A stretch of 49,630 nucleotides of DNA from Hymenoscyphus infarciens (Eukaryota > Ascomycota > Leotiomycetes > Helotiales > Helotiaceae): contig LLCB01000380.1 of NCBI GenBank assembly GCA_001414345.1, forward strand, positions 1 through 49,630, read 5' to 3'. Made by a program: the position numbers and the translations under genes. This document shows, in pieces, positions 1-10,798 of this stretch. The first letter of the stretch is position 1. Each line of letters starts with the position of its first letter. The notes beneath the pieces were generated by a model, which did no database searches, was not told the DNA's origin, and worked only from the letters and a program-made list of their open reading frames with translations.

Positions 1-618
1 AGATATATTTAGTTATCTAGAGTATTAAGTATTAGTATTATCTATTAAATAAGCTTAAAAGTCTCTTAAATTAAGAGAGAATCTTCTATTTAGTTATATC
101 TCTACTAGCTAGTATACTTTAATATATCTTATATAGATATATTTAGTTATTTCGACTATTAAGTATTAGTATTATCTATTAAATAAGCTTAAAAGTCTCT
201 TAAATTAAGAGAGAATCTTCTATTTAGTTATATCTCTACTAGCTAGTATACTTTAATATATATTATATAGATATATTTAGTTATCTAGAGTATTAAGTAT
301 TAGTATTATCTACTAAATAAGCTTAAAAGACTTTTAAATTAAGAGAGAATCTTCTATTTAGTTATATCTCTACTAGCTAGTATACTTTTATATATCTTAT
401 ATAGATATATTTAGTTATTTAGACTATTAAGTATTAGTATTATCTACTAAATAAGCTTAAAAGACTCTTAAATTAAGAGAGAATCTTCTATTTAGTTATC
501 TTTCTACTAGCTAGTATACTTTAATATATATTATATAGATATATTTAGTTATCTAGAGTATTAAATATTAATATTATCTACTAAATAAGCTTAAAAGTCT
601 CTTAAATTAAGACTAGAA
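1..618. repeat. Tandem array, 134-bp unit, about 4.6 copies
   Basis: The unit beginning AGATATATTTAGTTAT recurs at 1, 135, 269, 403 and 537, an exact 134-bp period, and the last copy breaks off near 618. Copies differ by a few single-base changes. Each unit contains a short inverted repeat (CTCTTAAATTAAGAG) and a CTACTAGCTAGTA palindrome. I see no CA or TG dinucleotide in the array. It touches the window edge, so its true left end and copy number are unknown. It could be a satellite or the internal repeat of a transposon. Confidence 0.92.
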
Positions 619-1344
619 ACTTTATTAACTTATTTGTTTACTTTATTATATAGAAATATTAATACTCTCTATTATTTATAAGTAGTATAAAGTATATTAA
701 AGCCTCTTAATCTCAGAGGTAAATAAGCGAGTTTTAAGTTAAGTTCTTAAATATTTATATATCTTAATTATTTACATACTAGTACTTTTACTTATAATTT
801 AGGTATACTTTACTATATATAGGGTATATCTTTATTTATAATTTAAGAGGCTTTATAAAGTCCTCTCTTAAGTTTACTAGGTTATTGTTCTATCTTAGTA
901 AATAGCGTATAATCGTTAGGTTATTAAACTTAAGAGACTATCCGCCCTAGTTATATATCCTAGGGATATTCTACCTTAATATACTTATAAGATATCTTAC
1001 CTCTCCTAAGTAAAAGGTATATATACTATAGGTACTAGGGTCTGTCTCTCTAATCTTAATAAGGTTCCTATAAAAAGCTTTAAGAAAGGTATCCTAGGCC
1101 TAAGTAAAGTAAGTAATTAATAAAAAGCTTCTTAAAGTGAGAGGGAATACGTAGTATACTTATAATTAGCTTATTCTTCTTAATAAGGATATTATAGGTA
1201 GTATAGTATTAAAAGAGATATCTCTTAATTATTTAAGAGTAATTAATCTACTTTAAAAGAGCTCTTATAGAGTATATATAAGGCTTCTCTTTATTATAAT
1301 AAAGGTAGAAAGGTTAGACCTTTTTTAATAAATTAGCGAGAGAG

Positions 1345-1378
<34 letters not shown>
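1345..1378. repeat. (AG)n microsatellite
   Basis: An uninterrupted run of AG dinucleotides, about 17 copies, within the AT-rich block. Confidence 0.9.
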
Positions 1379-1384
<6 letters not shown>

Positions 1385-2327
1385 ACTTACTACTAAACTA
1401 GTGCGTTTTATAGAACCTTAAAGTAAGCCTAATCTCCTTACTATTATCGTCTCCTATCTACTTAATATAATAATATTTAATATTAAGTACTTTGTTAATA
1501 TAAAGTAGATATAAAAAGGTAAGAAGATATACTACTTATATTATATAGTATTATCCCCTTCCTACTTACTAAGACTTCTCTTCGACGTTACTCTAATTAC
1601 TATTAAAGTCTTTTAAATCCTAAAAGCTATTTATATTATAAAGAAGCTTTAATTTATCCTTAGTAAGCTAGTATATACTTATTAAGACCTCTCTCGCTTA
1701 TACCTAAAAGTAAGTAAATTAGTCTCTTACTTTTAAAGAGTAATAAAAGAAGATTAGATATACCTTTTTCTTAAGTAAAGAGGTTATATATATACTTATA
1801 TTCTTTAATACTAAAAGATTACTATTAAATAGGCCTTATATTATCTTCTACTACTCCTAGGTCCTCCGATTATACTATTAATAGAACCCCTAGGAGGCGG
1901 CTGCTCTTATCTTTTAAGCCTTTAAGTATAAATCTCCTTTAACTCTATCCTTCCCTTTATAATACTTAGTAATCTAAGAGATTATAAAGTTAGGTATATA
2001 CTTAGTAAAACGTTTAAGTACTTAAACTTTATCTATTAAATTAACGTAGGAGAGAAAGCTTTTCTAAAGGCTTATATATTACCTTTAAGTACTAGTAGTA
2101 AGAGCAGCTTTTAAAAGGTCTTTAATATCCTCTTATAAACGCTTAAGTTTAAGATTAAATTCCTCCTTAGTCTTAAGAGTAACATCTCTAGAAAAGGCGT
2201 TACTTACTCTATTAAGAGTATCTCTTACTTTAAGTATATCCTTATTAATATCTATAATATCTAAGGACTTCTCTCTAAGCTTTTAGGCTAGCTCTTAACT
2301 CTTAATATAATCTATAATTTAAATAAG

Positions 2328-2480
2328 ATAAGAAGAGGATAATTAAGAGAGGATAATTAAGAGAGGATAATTAAGAGAGGATAATTTAAGAGAGAATATT
2401 TAAGAGAGGATAAGTAAGAGAGAATAATTTAAGAGAGAGGATAATCGATTAAGAAGATAATCGATTAAGTAGATAATTAA
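2328..2480. repeat. Degenerate tandem repeat, AAGAGAGGATAATT-like unit
   Basis: A 14-15 bp unit (AGAGAGGATAATTA and variants) is repeated about nine times with small length changes, then grades into GATAATCGATTAAG repeats. It is purine-rich on the plus strand. No function is evident. Confidence 0.8.
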
Positions 2481-5029
2481 GAGTAGAGAGTTAAAGGAAT
2501 ACTCTTTAAATTCCTTTTTAAAGTAAGAGCTTAAAAAGGAAGTGATCGTTATTATAGTATACTAATACCCTATATACTAGCCTCTCTATATACTAAAGCC
2601 TCTTAAATTTAGAAGCTTAGGAGACTAATCTAGATAATTATACTTAAACCTATACCTTTACCTTCCTACTCTATTTATTTATCTTTTACTTCCTTATACT
2701 CTTTTATCCTCTTTTAATATACCTCTAAAAAAGCCTAGAGTAAAGAAAGAGAAAGAGAGTACTTAATTAGCTTAAGAGCTTATATACTTGTCCCCTGCTC
2801 TTAAGTCCTCTAATTCGCTTAATACTATATATTTAGCTTAAACTAATCTAGATTCTAATAATCGTTACCTTCGTAAGCGATTTATACTCTTTAAAGCTAT
2901 TAGACGATTTACTAAGCGAGATTTTAAGACACCTACTAAATTTGCTCTTAAAAGATAGAAGAAAGACCTTCCTTTATAAGAATATAAGAAATAAGTAGTA
3001 GCTAACCTTCTTCTCTACCTCTACCCTTACTCTTACTCTTATACCTCTCTTTTAAAGCGAGTCCCTCCTAGTACTAGAGCGTCTAACAAATACTACATAT
3101 ACTACTACTACCTTTATAAGTATAAATACTAAAGTACTTATAATTACCTCTTTTAAGTAAGCTTTAATTCGAAGAATTTAAAGCTTTTAGCTTTAAAAAG
3201 AGCTAAGTATAAGGCTAGAATTAATACTCCTAGTATACTAATTTCTTAGCTAACGTTTAAGACCTAGCTAAAAGCTTTTAAAATTTAGAGAGTAAAGAGA
3301 AAGAGAAAGAGAGAGACGATAGTAGATATCTCTAAGCTCGGCCTTATAGATATTACTACTAATAAAGTAAAGGTAGATATAGCTATAGAGTATAAGTATA
3401 TTAAGTATATCTTTTAAGAGTAGAAGTATAGGAGTACTTTAATTAAGGTAAGGGGTATACCCCTCTCTTTAAAGTATTAGAAGAGCATGCTTAGTATAGT
3501 ATAAAAGGAGGTAGCGACTTTATAGCGTTATAAGATAAGCTAGCGTAGTATAAGTAACGCTTTTTAAATTAAGAAGTAATTACTAATATATTAATAGCTT
3601 TGTTTCTTTACCTAAGATTATATATATAAGAGAGATTAAGAGCTCTTTTAGTAGCGCTTTAGAGATAAGAATAGAAAGAAAGTAAGCGTAAAAGGTATAT
3701 ATAATAACATTAAATTAGCTTACTAGTAGAAGGACGAGATATCTACAAGTTTAGCTTAGAATAATCTTTAATTTAAAACTAAATATATATACTCTAAGAA
3801 TTAGAGTATATATACGTATATAAAGGATTAACTAATTATATAGAGATATTAGAAGTAGAATAACTATATAAGTGTTTAAGATATATATAGTAATCTAATA
3901 AAAGAAAAAGAAGATTAATTATATATAAATACCTTTAAAAGTAAGAGATAATCTTTAAAAGTAATAAATATATTATAAGAAAAGTAAGAAAAGTGTAGCC
4001 TAGCTAATCTTAATAAGTCTCTTAATTTAAGAGGCTCTTACTAAGCTCACCTACGCCTATATATATATATGCTTAATTAATTTTTTTTTTTTTTTAAAAC
4101 CTTAGAAGTAAAAGAAGTATAAGAGGCTTTTTTCTAGTACTTTTAGTATATAAAAAAGCACTTTTAGAGTATAAATAAAAGAGGCGTAGCTGAGAAGGCT
4201 ACTTAGGTCGGTTAATAGTTTAGACCTAGGCGTCCTATAAAACTAGACTATTAACTATCTACTCTAGAAGCGCTTTGTATACGTTATATAGTAAAAATAC
4301 TATAAGAGCCTATACTAATAGAAAGGGAGCTTCTAACCTACTAGTTAATAGTTTAGAAGGCAGGGTTTTAATAGAATAAGATAGAATAGATGTTTTAGAC
4401 ATAGTAGATTTAGTAAGGTAGAAGAGACTCTCTTAAACTAAGAGGTATTAATACTTAAAAAGTTAAGTATAACATAGGAGGCTCTTTTACTTTATACTTA
4501 GTAGATAAATTAATTATTAACTAATTAATCTATCTAATTAATTATAGCCTTTTTAATTTACTTTTACATATATAACTTAAGTGTTTTTATTATACTAGTA
4601 TTCTTGGTTTTAGTAATAGTAGTACTACTAAAAGTCTACTAAAGTTATAATTTTTAATAATTTATTACTTAACTCTACTACGTCTGTTTACTATACTTTC
4701 TTTATTAAAATACTCTATTAAGCTTAAAGAGTAAATATATCTATTTATCTTTTAATTTAAAGCTCTTTTAGAGGAGTAGTGTTAATAGAGAGCTATTACT
4801 AGCCCTAAGATATTAGTAGTTAGAGTATATAAGTAGCTTCTTATAGATTATATTTACACGTATTACTTTAGATTATAATAGCGCTACTAAAAGGAGTCTA
4901 ATTTAGATGATTTTAAGTATATTAGAAGTGTAATTACTTACTCTTTAGATATATATAGATTAGTATATAGTAGGGTAGTATTGTCTTAATAGAATCTATT
5001 TAAAAGGGAGTATATGTAAATAGGTAGTT

Positions 5030-5046
5030 TTAGGGTAGGGTTAGGG
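5030..5046. repeat. Short telomere-like tract (TTAGGG TAGGG TTAGGG)
   Basis: The plus strand reads TTAGGG, TAGGG, TTAGGG, followed by further GGGCTAGGGC-type G-runs to about 5093. TTAGGG is the usual telomere unit of filamentous ascomycetes. The tract lies exactly where AT-rich sequence gives way to normal composition. It is too short to be sure that it is of telomeric origin. Confidence 0.5.
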
Positions 5047-5099
5047 CTGAGACTTAGCGCTCTTGGTATGGGGCTAGGGCCGAATCGGGGCTAGGGCTA

Positions 5100-5613
5100 A
5101 ATCGCAAAACTGTCAACCGCGCCGTCTTGCATCCTAATTCTCAGCCTTATTGGTAGTATTACGTCTCACTTCCGAGGAGAATCACGTATCTCCACCTTAA
5201 CGACGAAAAAGGCTTCAGCAAGGGATTTTAATAAGAAGCTTTATATGCCAGCAGAAGCCCGGAATGATACGTGTACTTCCAGAATCATAATAGAAGGCCT
5301 GGTGGTGTAATTTCCTAGAGCTTCAGACTTGTCTCTGAGCACGTTGCTTGTTCGAGGTTGTTTAGGAGAATGGAAAGATTAAAGTTCCAATTGTTCTAAA
5401 TGCTCCGACTTAATATTTGTGATCGTCCCAGAACTGCCGGAGCAACGGGAAAGATACGCAGGTATACTTAGAAAGGTGGCTGATGTTGCTTAGAGACAAG
5501 AGACCTCACTTGGAAACTGAGAGTAAAGAACTGGGTATTAATTGCTTCGCAATGGCAATGGGTATAACAAGAGCAATCCGCTGACCAAATAGGTATCCAT
5601 CTCGCCACATCCC
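5100..5613. other. Intergenic, no gene seen
   Basis: Sequence of ordinary composition with stops in all frames. It probably holds the 3' end of the minus-strand transcript of the gene that follows. Nothing else is recognised. Confidence 0.6.
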
Positions 5614-6234
5614 TCAGCACCCACTCGCAAAACTCACCAATCTCACCCGCAAACTCTCCTTCCCCTCAATCTTCATCAGCTCTTTCTCCTCAAACTCCCA
5701 CTTCTTCCGATCAAGAACTCTATCCCGTCTCTCAACCTCCCTCCTTCTCCGAGTCTCCAAGCTTCTAGCATGTCTCTCATCCTCCTGTCTCCGTCTCATC
5801 TCCTCCCTCTTGGCCCTCGTCTCAGCCTCTCCCTTCATCCTCGCCTTCTCCGACCTCCACTTCCTATCCTCTTTGCAAGTCATCTCCGCGAAATTCCTCT
5901 GTCTAGCAACGATATCCTCCTCAATCTTGGCTTTTTCGATACGATCAAGCTTCCTCTGTTTCCGAATCGCTTTCTCGTTTCGTTTCTGCCAGGCGGAGAA
6001 GCAGGGATAGCAGTAGGATGTTTCTCTATTGACGATTGTTTTGCTTGCGTTGAAGTAGGGACAGTGGGAGCCTTGGTAAGACGTGACTTGGAGTTTGGGG
6101 TCGTGACATGATGTCCATTGGGAGGTGATAACTGGGTTGTCGTTGCCGCACCAGAAGCGCTGTATGGCGGAGGCGATATGGGTGCTCCATCGACATGACC
6201 GGTTCTTGCATTGGTAGATTTCGAGGTTGCACAT
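5614..6234 (-). CDS. Hypothetical Cys-rich protein with charged coiled coil, 206 aa
   Basis: Unknown function. The N-terminal ~80 residues carry eight cysteines (residues 2, 9, 14, 29, 43, 58, 75 and 78) with several histidines between them, including C75-x2-C78. This looks like a small zinc-binding fold of the kind found in many uncharacterised ascomycete proteins that begin Met-Cys. Residues ~84-195 are almost wholly Lys/Arg/Glu/Gln and should form a long alpha-helical coiled coil. The start is the ATG ending at 6234, just before the first Cys. The frame is uninterrupted and needs no intron. Another open frame overlaps on the same strand but lacks an ATG at its start and has Ser/Thr/Pro-rich translation, so I prefer this one. 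Compositional bias could produce such a frame by chance; an upstream exon in 6235-6834 cannot be excluded. Confidence 0.55.
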   Translation of the reverse strand: MCNLEIYQCKNRSCRWSTHIASAIQRFWCGNDNPVITSQWTSCHDPKLQVTSYQGSHCPYFNASKTIVNRETSYCYPCFSAWQKRNEKAIRKQRKLDRIEKAKIEEDIVARQRNFAEMTCKEDRKWRSEKARMKGEAETRAKREEMRRRQEDERHARSLETRRRREVERRDRVLDRKKWEFEEKELMKIEGKESLRVRLVSFASGC

Positions 6235-6834
6235 TGCGGCGAGTAGACGTTTGGAGTGGTGGTGGTTGGAGTACTAGAATCGAACTTGGGTATTGACAAA
6301 CGGTCAAGATTGTTAGGGGATTTGGCTGGGACCAGTGAGGCTATCGGAAGCTGGATGATTATGCGAGTTGTGCTGGGCGCGTTGACCTTGGTGACGTAAC
6401 GAATGTCGAAAGCTTTGAGGATGAAGATTTGTATTGATAAGAGTCGTGGTTGGGATGGGAGATGTTGGGATGAGAAGAAAATAAAGCCAGCCCGAGGACG
6501 TCGAAAAACGTGGGAGAAACATGGTCGCAACTGCCTTTATTGCATATTGAAAGGAAGGAGCGACTGGGAGAAAAGAGGTGAGCATGGATCGCAACTTCCT
6601 TCAATGGGTACTGTGCGTGGAGTTGTCATTTTTCGAAACATTTTAGGACACTATTCCTTAGGAGGAAGGCGCAACTAAAAGGCGTTCACGATCAGTCGCA
6701 ATGGCCTGCGTGAGGAAAACCCCGAGGCAAGATCTGTAGACTTTGAAAACCATTGCTCGATAGGTAAGAAGATAAGAGCGCAATATAATAAATTATGCAA
6801 GGCTACTCACTACTAAGCTCCAAATGCAGGCCTT
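6235..6834. other. Intergenic, between two minus-strand genes
   Basis: It holds the promoter side of the Cys-rich gene and the 3' end of the SDR gene. Only short overlapping open frames are seen, none convincing. Confidence 0.55.
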
Positions 6835-7797
6835 TTACAAAGAAAAATTCTCTCCCACCATCTCCTCACCAAGTGACCACAGTCTTTCCGCACTCTCCTT
6901 GTTAAGGGCATAAGGCTTGATCTCTACTGGATCCGTCTGGATCTGACAATCAGACAAGAAGCAACTCTCTCCAACTTCCAAACTGGGATCAAGTGCCGCT
7001 CTCAAAGTAGTAGAACATCCCTGCTCCAAACTCTTCATTTCTGGCATCGCTTTACCCTGCTCTCCGTAGCTTCCAACTGCAAAATCAACCAACTCCGATG
7101 TCAGGTGCTTCTGTAAACCAGTTCTAATGCTTCCCGGACACAATGCGAAGCTCTTGATTCCCTTTCCTTCCAGTCTGCTGTTCAATGCGACACTAAACAA
7201 TATGTTGGCAGTCTTGGCTTGTCCATATGCCTTCCATGGCTCGTAGTCCTTCCCCTTTTTGAAGTCAAGTGATTCCCAGTTGATGTCTCCAAATGCGTGG
7301 CCACCGCTAGATACATTGACGATTCTGGCTCCCGGTCCAGCGGCGAGAATCTTTGGAAGGAGGAGGTTGGTGAGCAAAAAGTGCGAAAGGTAGTTTGTGG
7401 CGAATTGGAGTTCGTATCCATCAGCATTCAGTTCGTAAGGGCAGATCATGATTCCGGCATTGTTGATGACCACGTCAATTTTTGGAACACTGGCGTTGTC
7501 GAGGATTGCCCTGGCAGCAGCTCTCACACTGGATATGGAGCTCAGTTCGACGGGTACGAATTTGGTGAAAATGGAGGAATCGATGCGGTGGATTGAATTG
7601 ATTGTTGGCTGGATTTTTGCAATCGACCGTCCTAGGAGGAGAATTGTATGAGGTGAAGCATGAGCAAGAGCTTCAGCGGTTGAAGCACCAATACCACCTT
7701 CACTGGGGCCAGTGATCAAGAATGTACGACCCTTGACTTGAGATGGGAAATCCGAGACGATGGTCTCGCCAGTGGTTTTATTGTTGTACTGTGACAT
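6835..7797 (-). CDS. Short-chain dehydrogenase/reductase (SDR), 320 aa
   Basis: An NAD(P)(H)-dependent oxidoreductase of the SDR superfamily, nearest in style to the retinol-dehydrogenase/WWOX-like fungal SDRs; the substrate is unknown. All hallmarks are present in a Rossmann fold: the cofactor motif TGPSEGGIG (residues 29-37), NNAG (112-115), the structural Asn of FATNYLSHF (N135), catalytic Ser in VSSGGH (163/164), YxxxK (Y191, K195), and the post-catalytic PG...T (P221-G222, T226). The length of about 320 aa is normal for the group. The frame is open upstream to 7947, which would add 50 residues, but a TATA-like element at 7911-7917 lies inside that extension and the added residues do not look like SDR sequence, so I place the start at the ATG ending at 7797. 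There is no intron and no visible signal peptide. It stands alone, not in an obvious biosynthetic cluster. Confidence 0.92.
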   Translation of the reverse strand: MSQYNNKTTGETIVSDFPSQVKGRTFLITGPSEGGIGASTAEALAHASPHTILLLGRSIAKIQPTINSIHRIDSSIFTKFVPVELSSISSVRAAARAILDNASVPKIDVVINNAGIMICPYELNADGYELQFATNYLSHFLLTNLLLPKILAAGPGARIVNVSSGGHAFGDINWESLDFKKGKDYEPWKAYGQAKTANILFSVALNSRLEGKGIKSFALCPGSIRTGLQKHLTSELVDFAVGSYGEQGKAMPEMKSLEQGCSTTLRAALDPSLEVGESCFLSDCQIQTDPVEIKPYALNKESAERLWSLGEEMVGENFSL

Positions 7798-7910
7798 GGT
7801 CGTGAAATGAGTGGGTAGTGGTGCAAAGTTCGGTGGTTTGCCTGCTTGAAAAGTAGTGTGTGTTGGAAAGATAGTTGGGATTATGATAAACTCTCGGGGT
7901 TGACTGATCT

Positions 7911-7917
7911 CTTTATA
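7911..7917 (-). promoter_or_regulatory. TATA-like element of the SDR gene
   Basis: The minus strand reads ATATAAAG about 115 bp before the chosen SDR start codon, a plausible TATA box. Its position argues against the longer 370-residue reading of the gene. Confidence 0.4.
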
Positions 7918-8708
7918 TCTCGAGGCGAGGATATCTTCACTCACCACAATAGCCCTCGAGCCTGTTTACTAACCCTGCTTAAGATAACACAAACTCCGTC
8001 TTAACCCAGAATGATAAAGCCATCCACATTGACTCATGTGGATTTGTATCATCAAAGCTTTGAAATTACTGTGGAGTATCCGACGGATTTAATTCTAGCC
8101 CTGAAGCACCTTTGTGTTGATGAAATGTATGATTTCGAAAAAAGAAATGGTTAAATCCGAGTGTCCGTCGAAGCCACTGCACTGGGACCTCCGTCTCGAT
8201 AAACTATCTGCGAAGACTGCCATCGAAGCCTAGGTACGCCTGCTGAGAATACCAGTTGAACGGAGTGAGATGTGCAACTGCATTTCTAATAACCGAGCCC
8301 TGGAAGTAGAGGGGTGAGAGTGGTGCACCATTCGTGAATCGTGATGCAGAAGGGACGGAGATAGATTTGGGCATTATCTCAGAAAGGAACCCGATAAAGC
8401 AGGAAAAGGCTACAGATAGGCTTCGTTATAAGAAAGGACGAGAATACCAAGAGTGATTCCAAAGCCGACTCAGGTGGTGGTCTTTGTTCACTTCACGATC
8501 CCTTCACGATGACGGTAAAGATTTGAGTGGGCTCATGGCTGAATGTAAATCCGAGCCGATCGATCCTCATCGCTCTCGGAATTCCTGGTGCAACCACCAT
8601 GTCAATTTCCGGGAGTCATTCCAATGGAATAAATTGTTATTGATCACTACGCTTCGTTACCAGAAGCATTTCCTTGCACCTCTTCGGAAAAATGCCAAAC
8701 TTCTTAGA
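7918..8708. other. Intergenic, no gene seen
   Basis: Ordinary composition between the SDR promoter and the 3' end of the next minus-strand gene. The plus-strand open frame from 8484 starts with TTG and runs antisense to the exon of the neighbouring gene. Confidence 0.55.
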
Positions 8709-9730
8709 CTATTCCTCTGCGGCGTCAAGGAAAGCATCCCAATACTCCTCCCCGAGATTATCAGCATTGCCATACTCCTTGGAATCATTCTCCGCATAAG
8801 AACCCTCCAAAACATCAACAACTGCAATACGAGAATTGTCTCCCTTCAATTTGATCTCGTCCGCATCGCCCTCCGCCTTATCCGCAGATACAATATCAAC
8901 ATCAATTCTAGTCCATTGTGCAGCCCAACCTCTCGTTCCAGGATATTTACCCGTCTCGTGAATGACCGTTCCCGAAATATTCTTCTTCGACGAGTCGTCG
9001 GGGACTTCAAGGCCTACGACGGGTCTTACACTTCCACTTGTTGAGAGACGACGGATGGCAGATATGCCGGTGGGGTCGAAGGGTGCCTGGGTACCGGCGA
9101 TGAAGGAGTGGTCTTTGGATGAGAGTTTGGTCCATGTTGCATGTGTCATGAGGATTAGTCCCGTCAACATCCAAATTTCGGGTTTTTGTTTCGATTTAGC
9201 GGCGAGGGATTCGGCGGCGGAGATGTGTGTGAGAAGCCATTTTTGGGCAGTGGGAGATTTCAGGGTGATATTTTGAAAGAACTTCTCGGGTCTGGAGGGG
9301 TGGGTTTGTTAGTTGTGTTATGAAGAGAGCGGGTGGGGAGGGGTGGTATACTCTTTGATCTCCAGCTTTGTCGATTTCTCTGAGGCGACGACTCGGTATT
9401 GATCTCCAGACTCGTGTCCAGAGTCCTCATCGTCATCGGGTTCATCGTCGAGACTCTTTCCCAGTGTCAAGGCAAAATTGTTGAGAGGGGTTAGTTGAGC
9501 CCAGAAGGGAGCTGGTTCTGCAATGCTTTTTGATGGCATCAGTCATTACTGCTTGTAACCCATTTCCTACCTTGCAAGTGCAATGCGCATACTCACTCCG
9601 TATATGCCTTTTCCTCGTACGGTTCTAGAGCTGTTGGAAGCTTGAAGTCGTGGACTAGGTTTCCCAGGTGGAGATGCTTTACTTCAACGCCGGAATTGTA
9701 GGTGTAGTAGGTTCCTTTTTGCTTGGACAT
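8709..9730 (-). CDS. Hypothetical protein, three exons, 296 aa
   Basis: Not recognised. I assembled it from three minus-strand exons: 9597-9730, 9352-9525 and 8709-9291 (134 + 174 + 583 = 891 nt, 296 codons plus stop). Intron 1 starts GTGAGT and ends AAAAAG/C, with a CTGAT branch-like site. Intron 2 starts GTATAC and ends in a pyrimidine-rich CTCCAG. Frames join exactly at both. Exon 1 begins MSKQKGTYYTYNSGVEV. Exon 2 has an Asp/Glu cluster (around DDEPDDDED). Exon 3 has an alternating hydrophobic stretch (PEIWMLTGLILMTHATW) followed by a long acidic, Ser/Gly-rich C-terminus. No signal peptide is seen. The layout, an early hydrophobic-alternating LTGL segment in an otherwise soluble protein, is reminiscent of beta-rich fungal proteins; I cannot name a family. 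The intron 1 acceptor is the least certain point. Confidence 0.72.
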
Positions 9731-10798
9731 TTTGGTATCGATTGATTGGGAGGAACCAATTGCTTACTGTAAATATATGAGAAAGGTTGGAATTGTGGAG
9801 TTTGAAGTGCTTTGTAGGGATTGTTTCTTGGAGGAATGTCCTTTATGAATAAAGAAAGGCTATTTCCCCCGCATCAGCTGGTTTACCCCGCATTTCGCTA
9901 ACCCCTCCCATCCATAGTTGTTTCACCACTTCCTTCATGGTTCACTGAATAGCGGATCATTGGAGTGGTATATGTATCGATCATGTTTTACTATTTCAAG
10001 TTACTTACAATGCTCTCCAGAGAAGTTTCTTTGGTGAAGAACTGCCTATCAAGGGGGTTCGACAGTTGGATTCGAGTACCTACAGTCTATGATATCAAAC
10101 AAGAAGCTATACGTCGCATCCAATCACCGACTGATAACCATTGCTTCATCAATAGCGTCCATAGGGAGTCGTGGATGGGACATTCAATAATTATTTGTCA
10201 TGTGACCAGAATGTTCTCCCGTCCTGGAGAATCTTGCATTGATGTTCTGGTTCTCTTCTTTCTAAATGTCAGATCATGGGCTCTTCCAACATACGTGATA
10301 TCGTATCGTTTGGACTTTCAAAGTTCCAAAGGAAAACGTGATAAGTAAGCCACAGCCACATTTGCGGCTGGAAAATACCTGGGCCAGATCCCCCTTCTCT
10401 GTACTTCAAGCTTACAGAACTAAAAATATTGTTCGAGATATTTTCAGACCTTGATTTCAAACCCCTTCTCTTTCCAAGTTCCTTGAGCTATTTCATCCAT
10501 CTTTTGATAGCAGGTTGAGTTCAAAAGAAAGCCTTGTCTTACGTGAAAAGGCCTCCTCAGCCACACCCGGTTTTAACCCTCGTTATTCCTAATTGAGACG
10601 CCGGATTGACTCCATACTTGACCTGGGATCCCCCACACCAGGTACCCTTCTTCTCCAGCTTTCCATCATCTCCCTTCCCCTTGCCAGTCTTAATGAGTCA
10701 AATAAGCCAATATCTTATGCCAGAAGCTCGTTGACAAACCTCCGACGTCCGTCTCTCAAATCATCGTCAATTCTCCCGGTCGTTGCCTAGACCTGAAA
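9731..10798. other. Divergent intergenic region, probable bidirectional promoter
   Basis: It separates the minus-strand three-exon gene from the plus-strand variant Zn-cluster gene. Pyrimidine-rich tracts precede the plus-strand start (10610-10790), as is typical of filamentous fungal promoters. The open frame at 9965-10348 has no supporting features and is not called. Confidence 0.5.

Larger units (their letters stand above)
619..5029. other. RIP-degraded AT-rich block, unclassified transposon debris
   Basis: There is no open reading frame of note and no recognisable gene. Composition is very AT-rich with CA/TG nearly absent, as RIP leaves behind. Stretches such as 2800-3560 and 3640-4000 keep some codon-like texture (Lys/Arg-rich, stops every few codons) and are probably dead transposon coding sequence, but I cannot assign a family. 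It includes an AG microsatellite (about 1345-1378), a 14-15 bp repeat cluster (about 2328-2480) and a T-run (about 4081-4095). Confidence 0.6.

Noticed and set aside
5880..6530. 216-codon minus-strand open frame overlapping the Cys-rich gene
   Set aside because: Its first codon is TTG, not ATG, the translation is Ser/Thr/Pro-rich without domain features, and it overlaps the better-structured 206-aa frame.
7798..7947. 50-residue N-terminal extension of the SDR
   Set aside because: A TATA-like element lies within it, the extra residues do not resemble SDR sequence, and a good ATG gives a normal-length protein.
8484..9044. 186-codon plus-strand open frame
   Set aside because: It begins with TTG and is antisense to the third exon of the minus-strand gene, whose exons join cleanly.
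9517..9525. CATTGCAG as the intron 1 acceptor of the three-exon gene
   Set aside because: A nicer-looking CAG at 9518-9520, but it breaks the reading frame; the AAAAAG acceptor just upstream keeps it.
9965..10348. 127-codon plus-strand open frame in the divergent promoter region
   Set aside because: No domain, odd composition, and a position between two divergent genes; probably chance.
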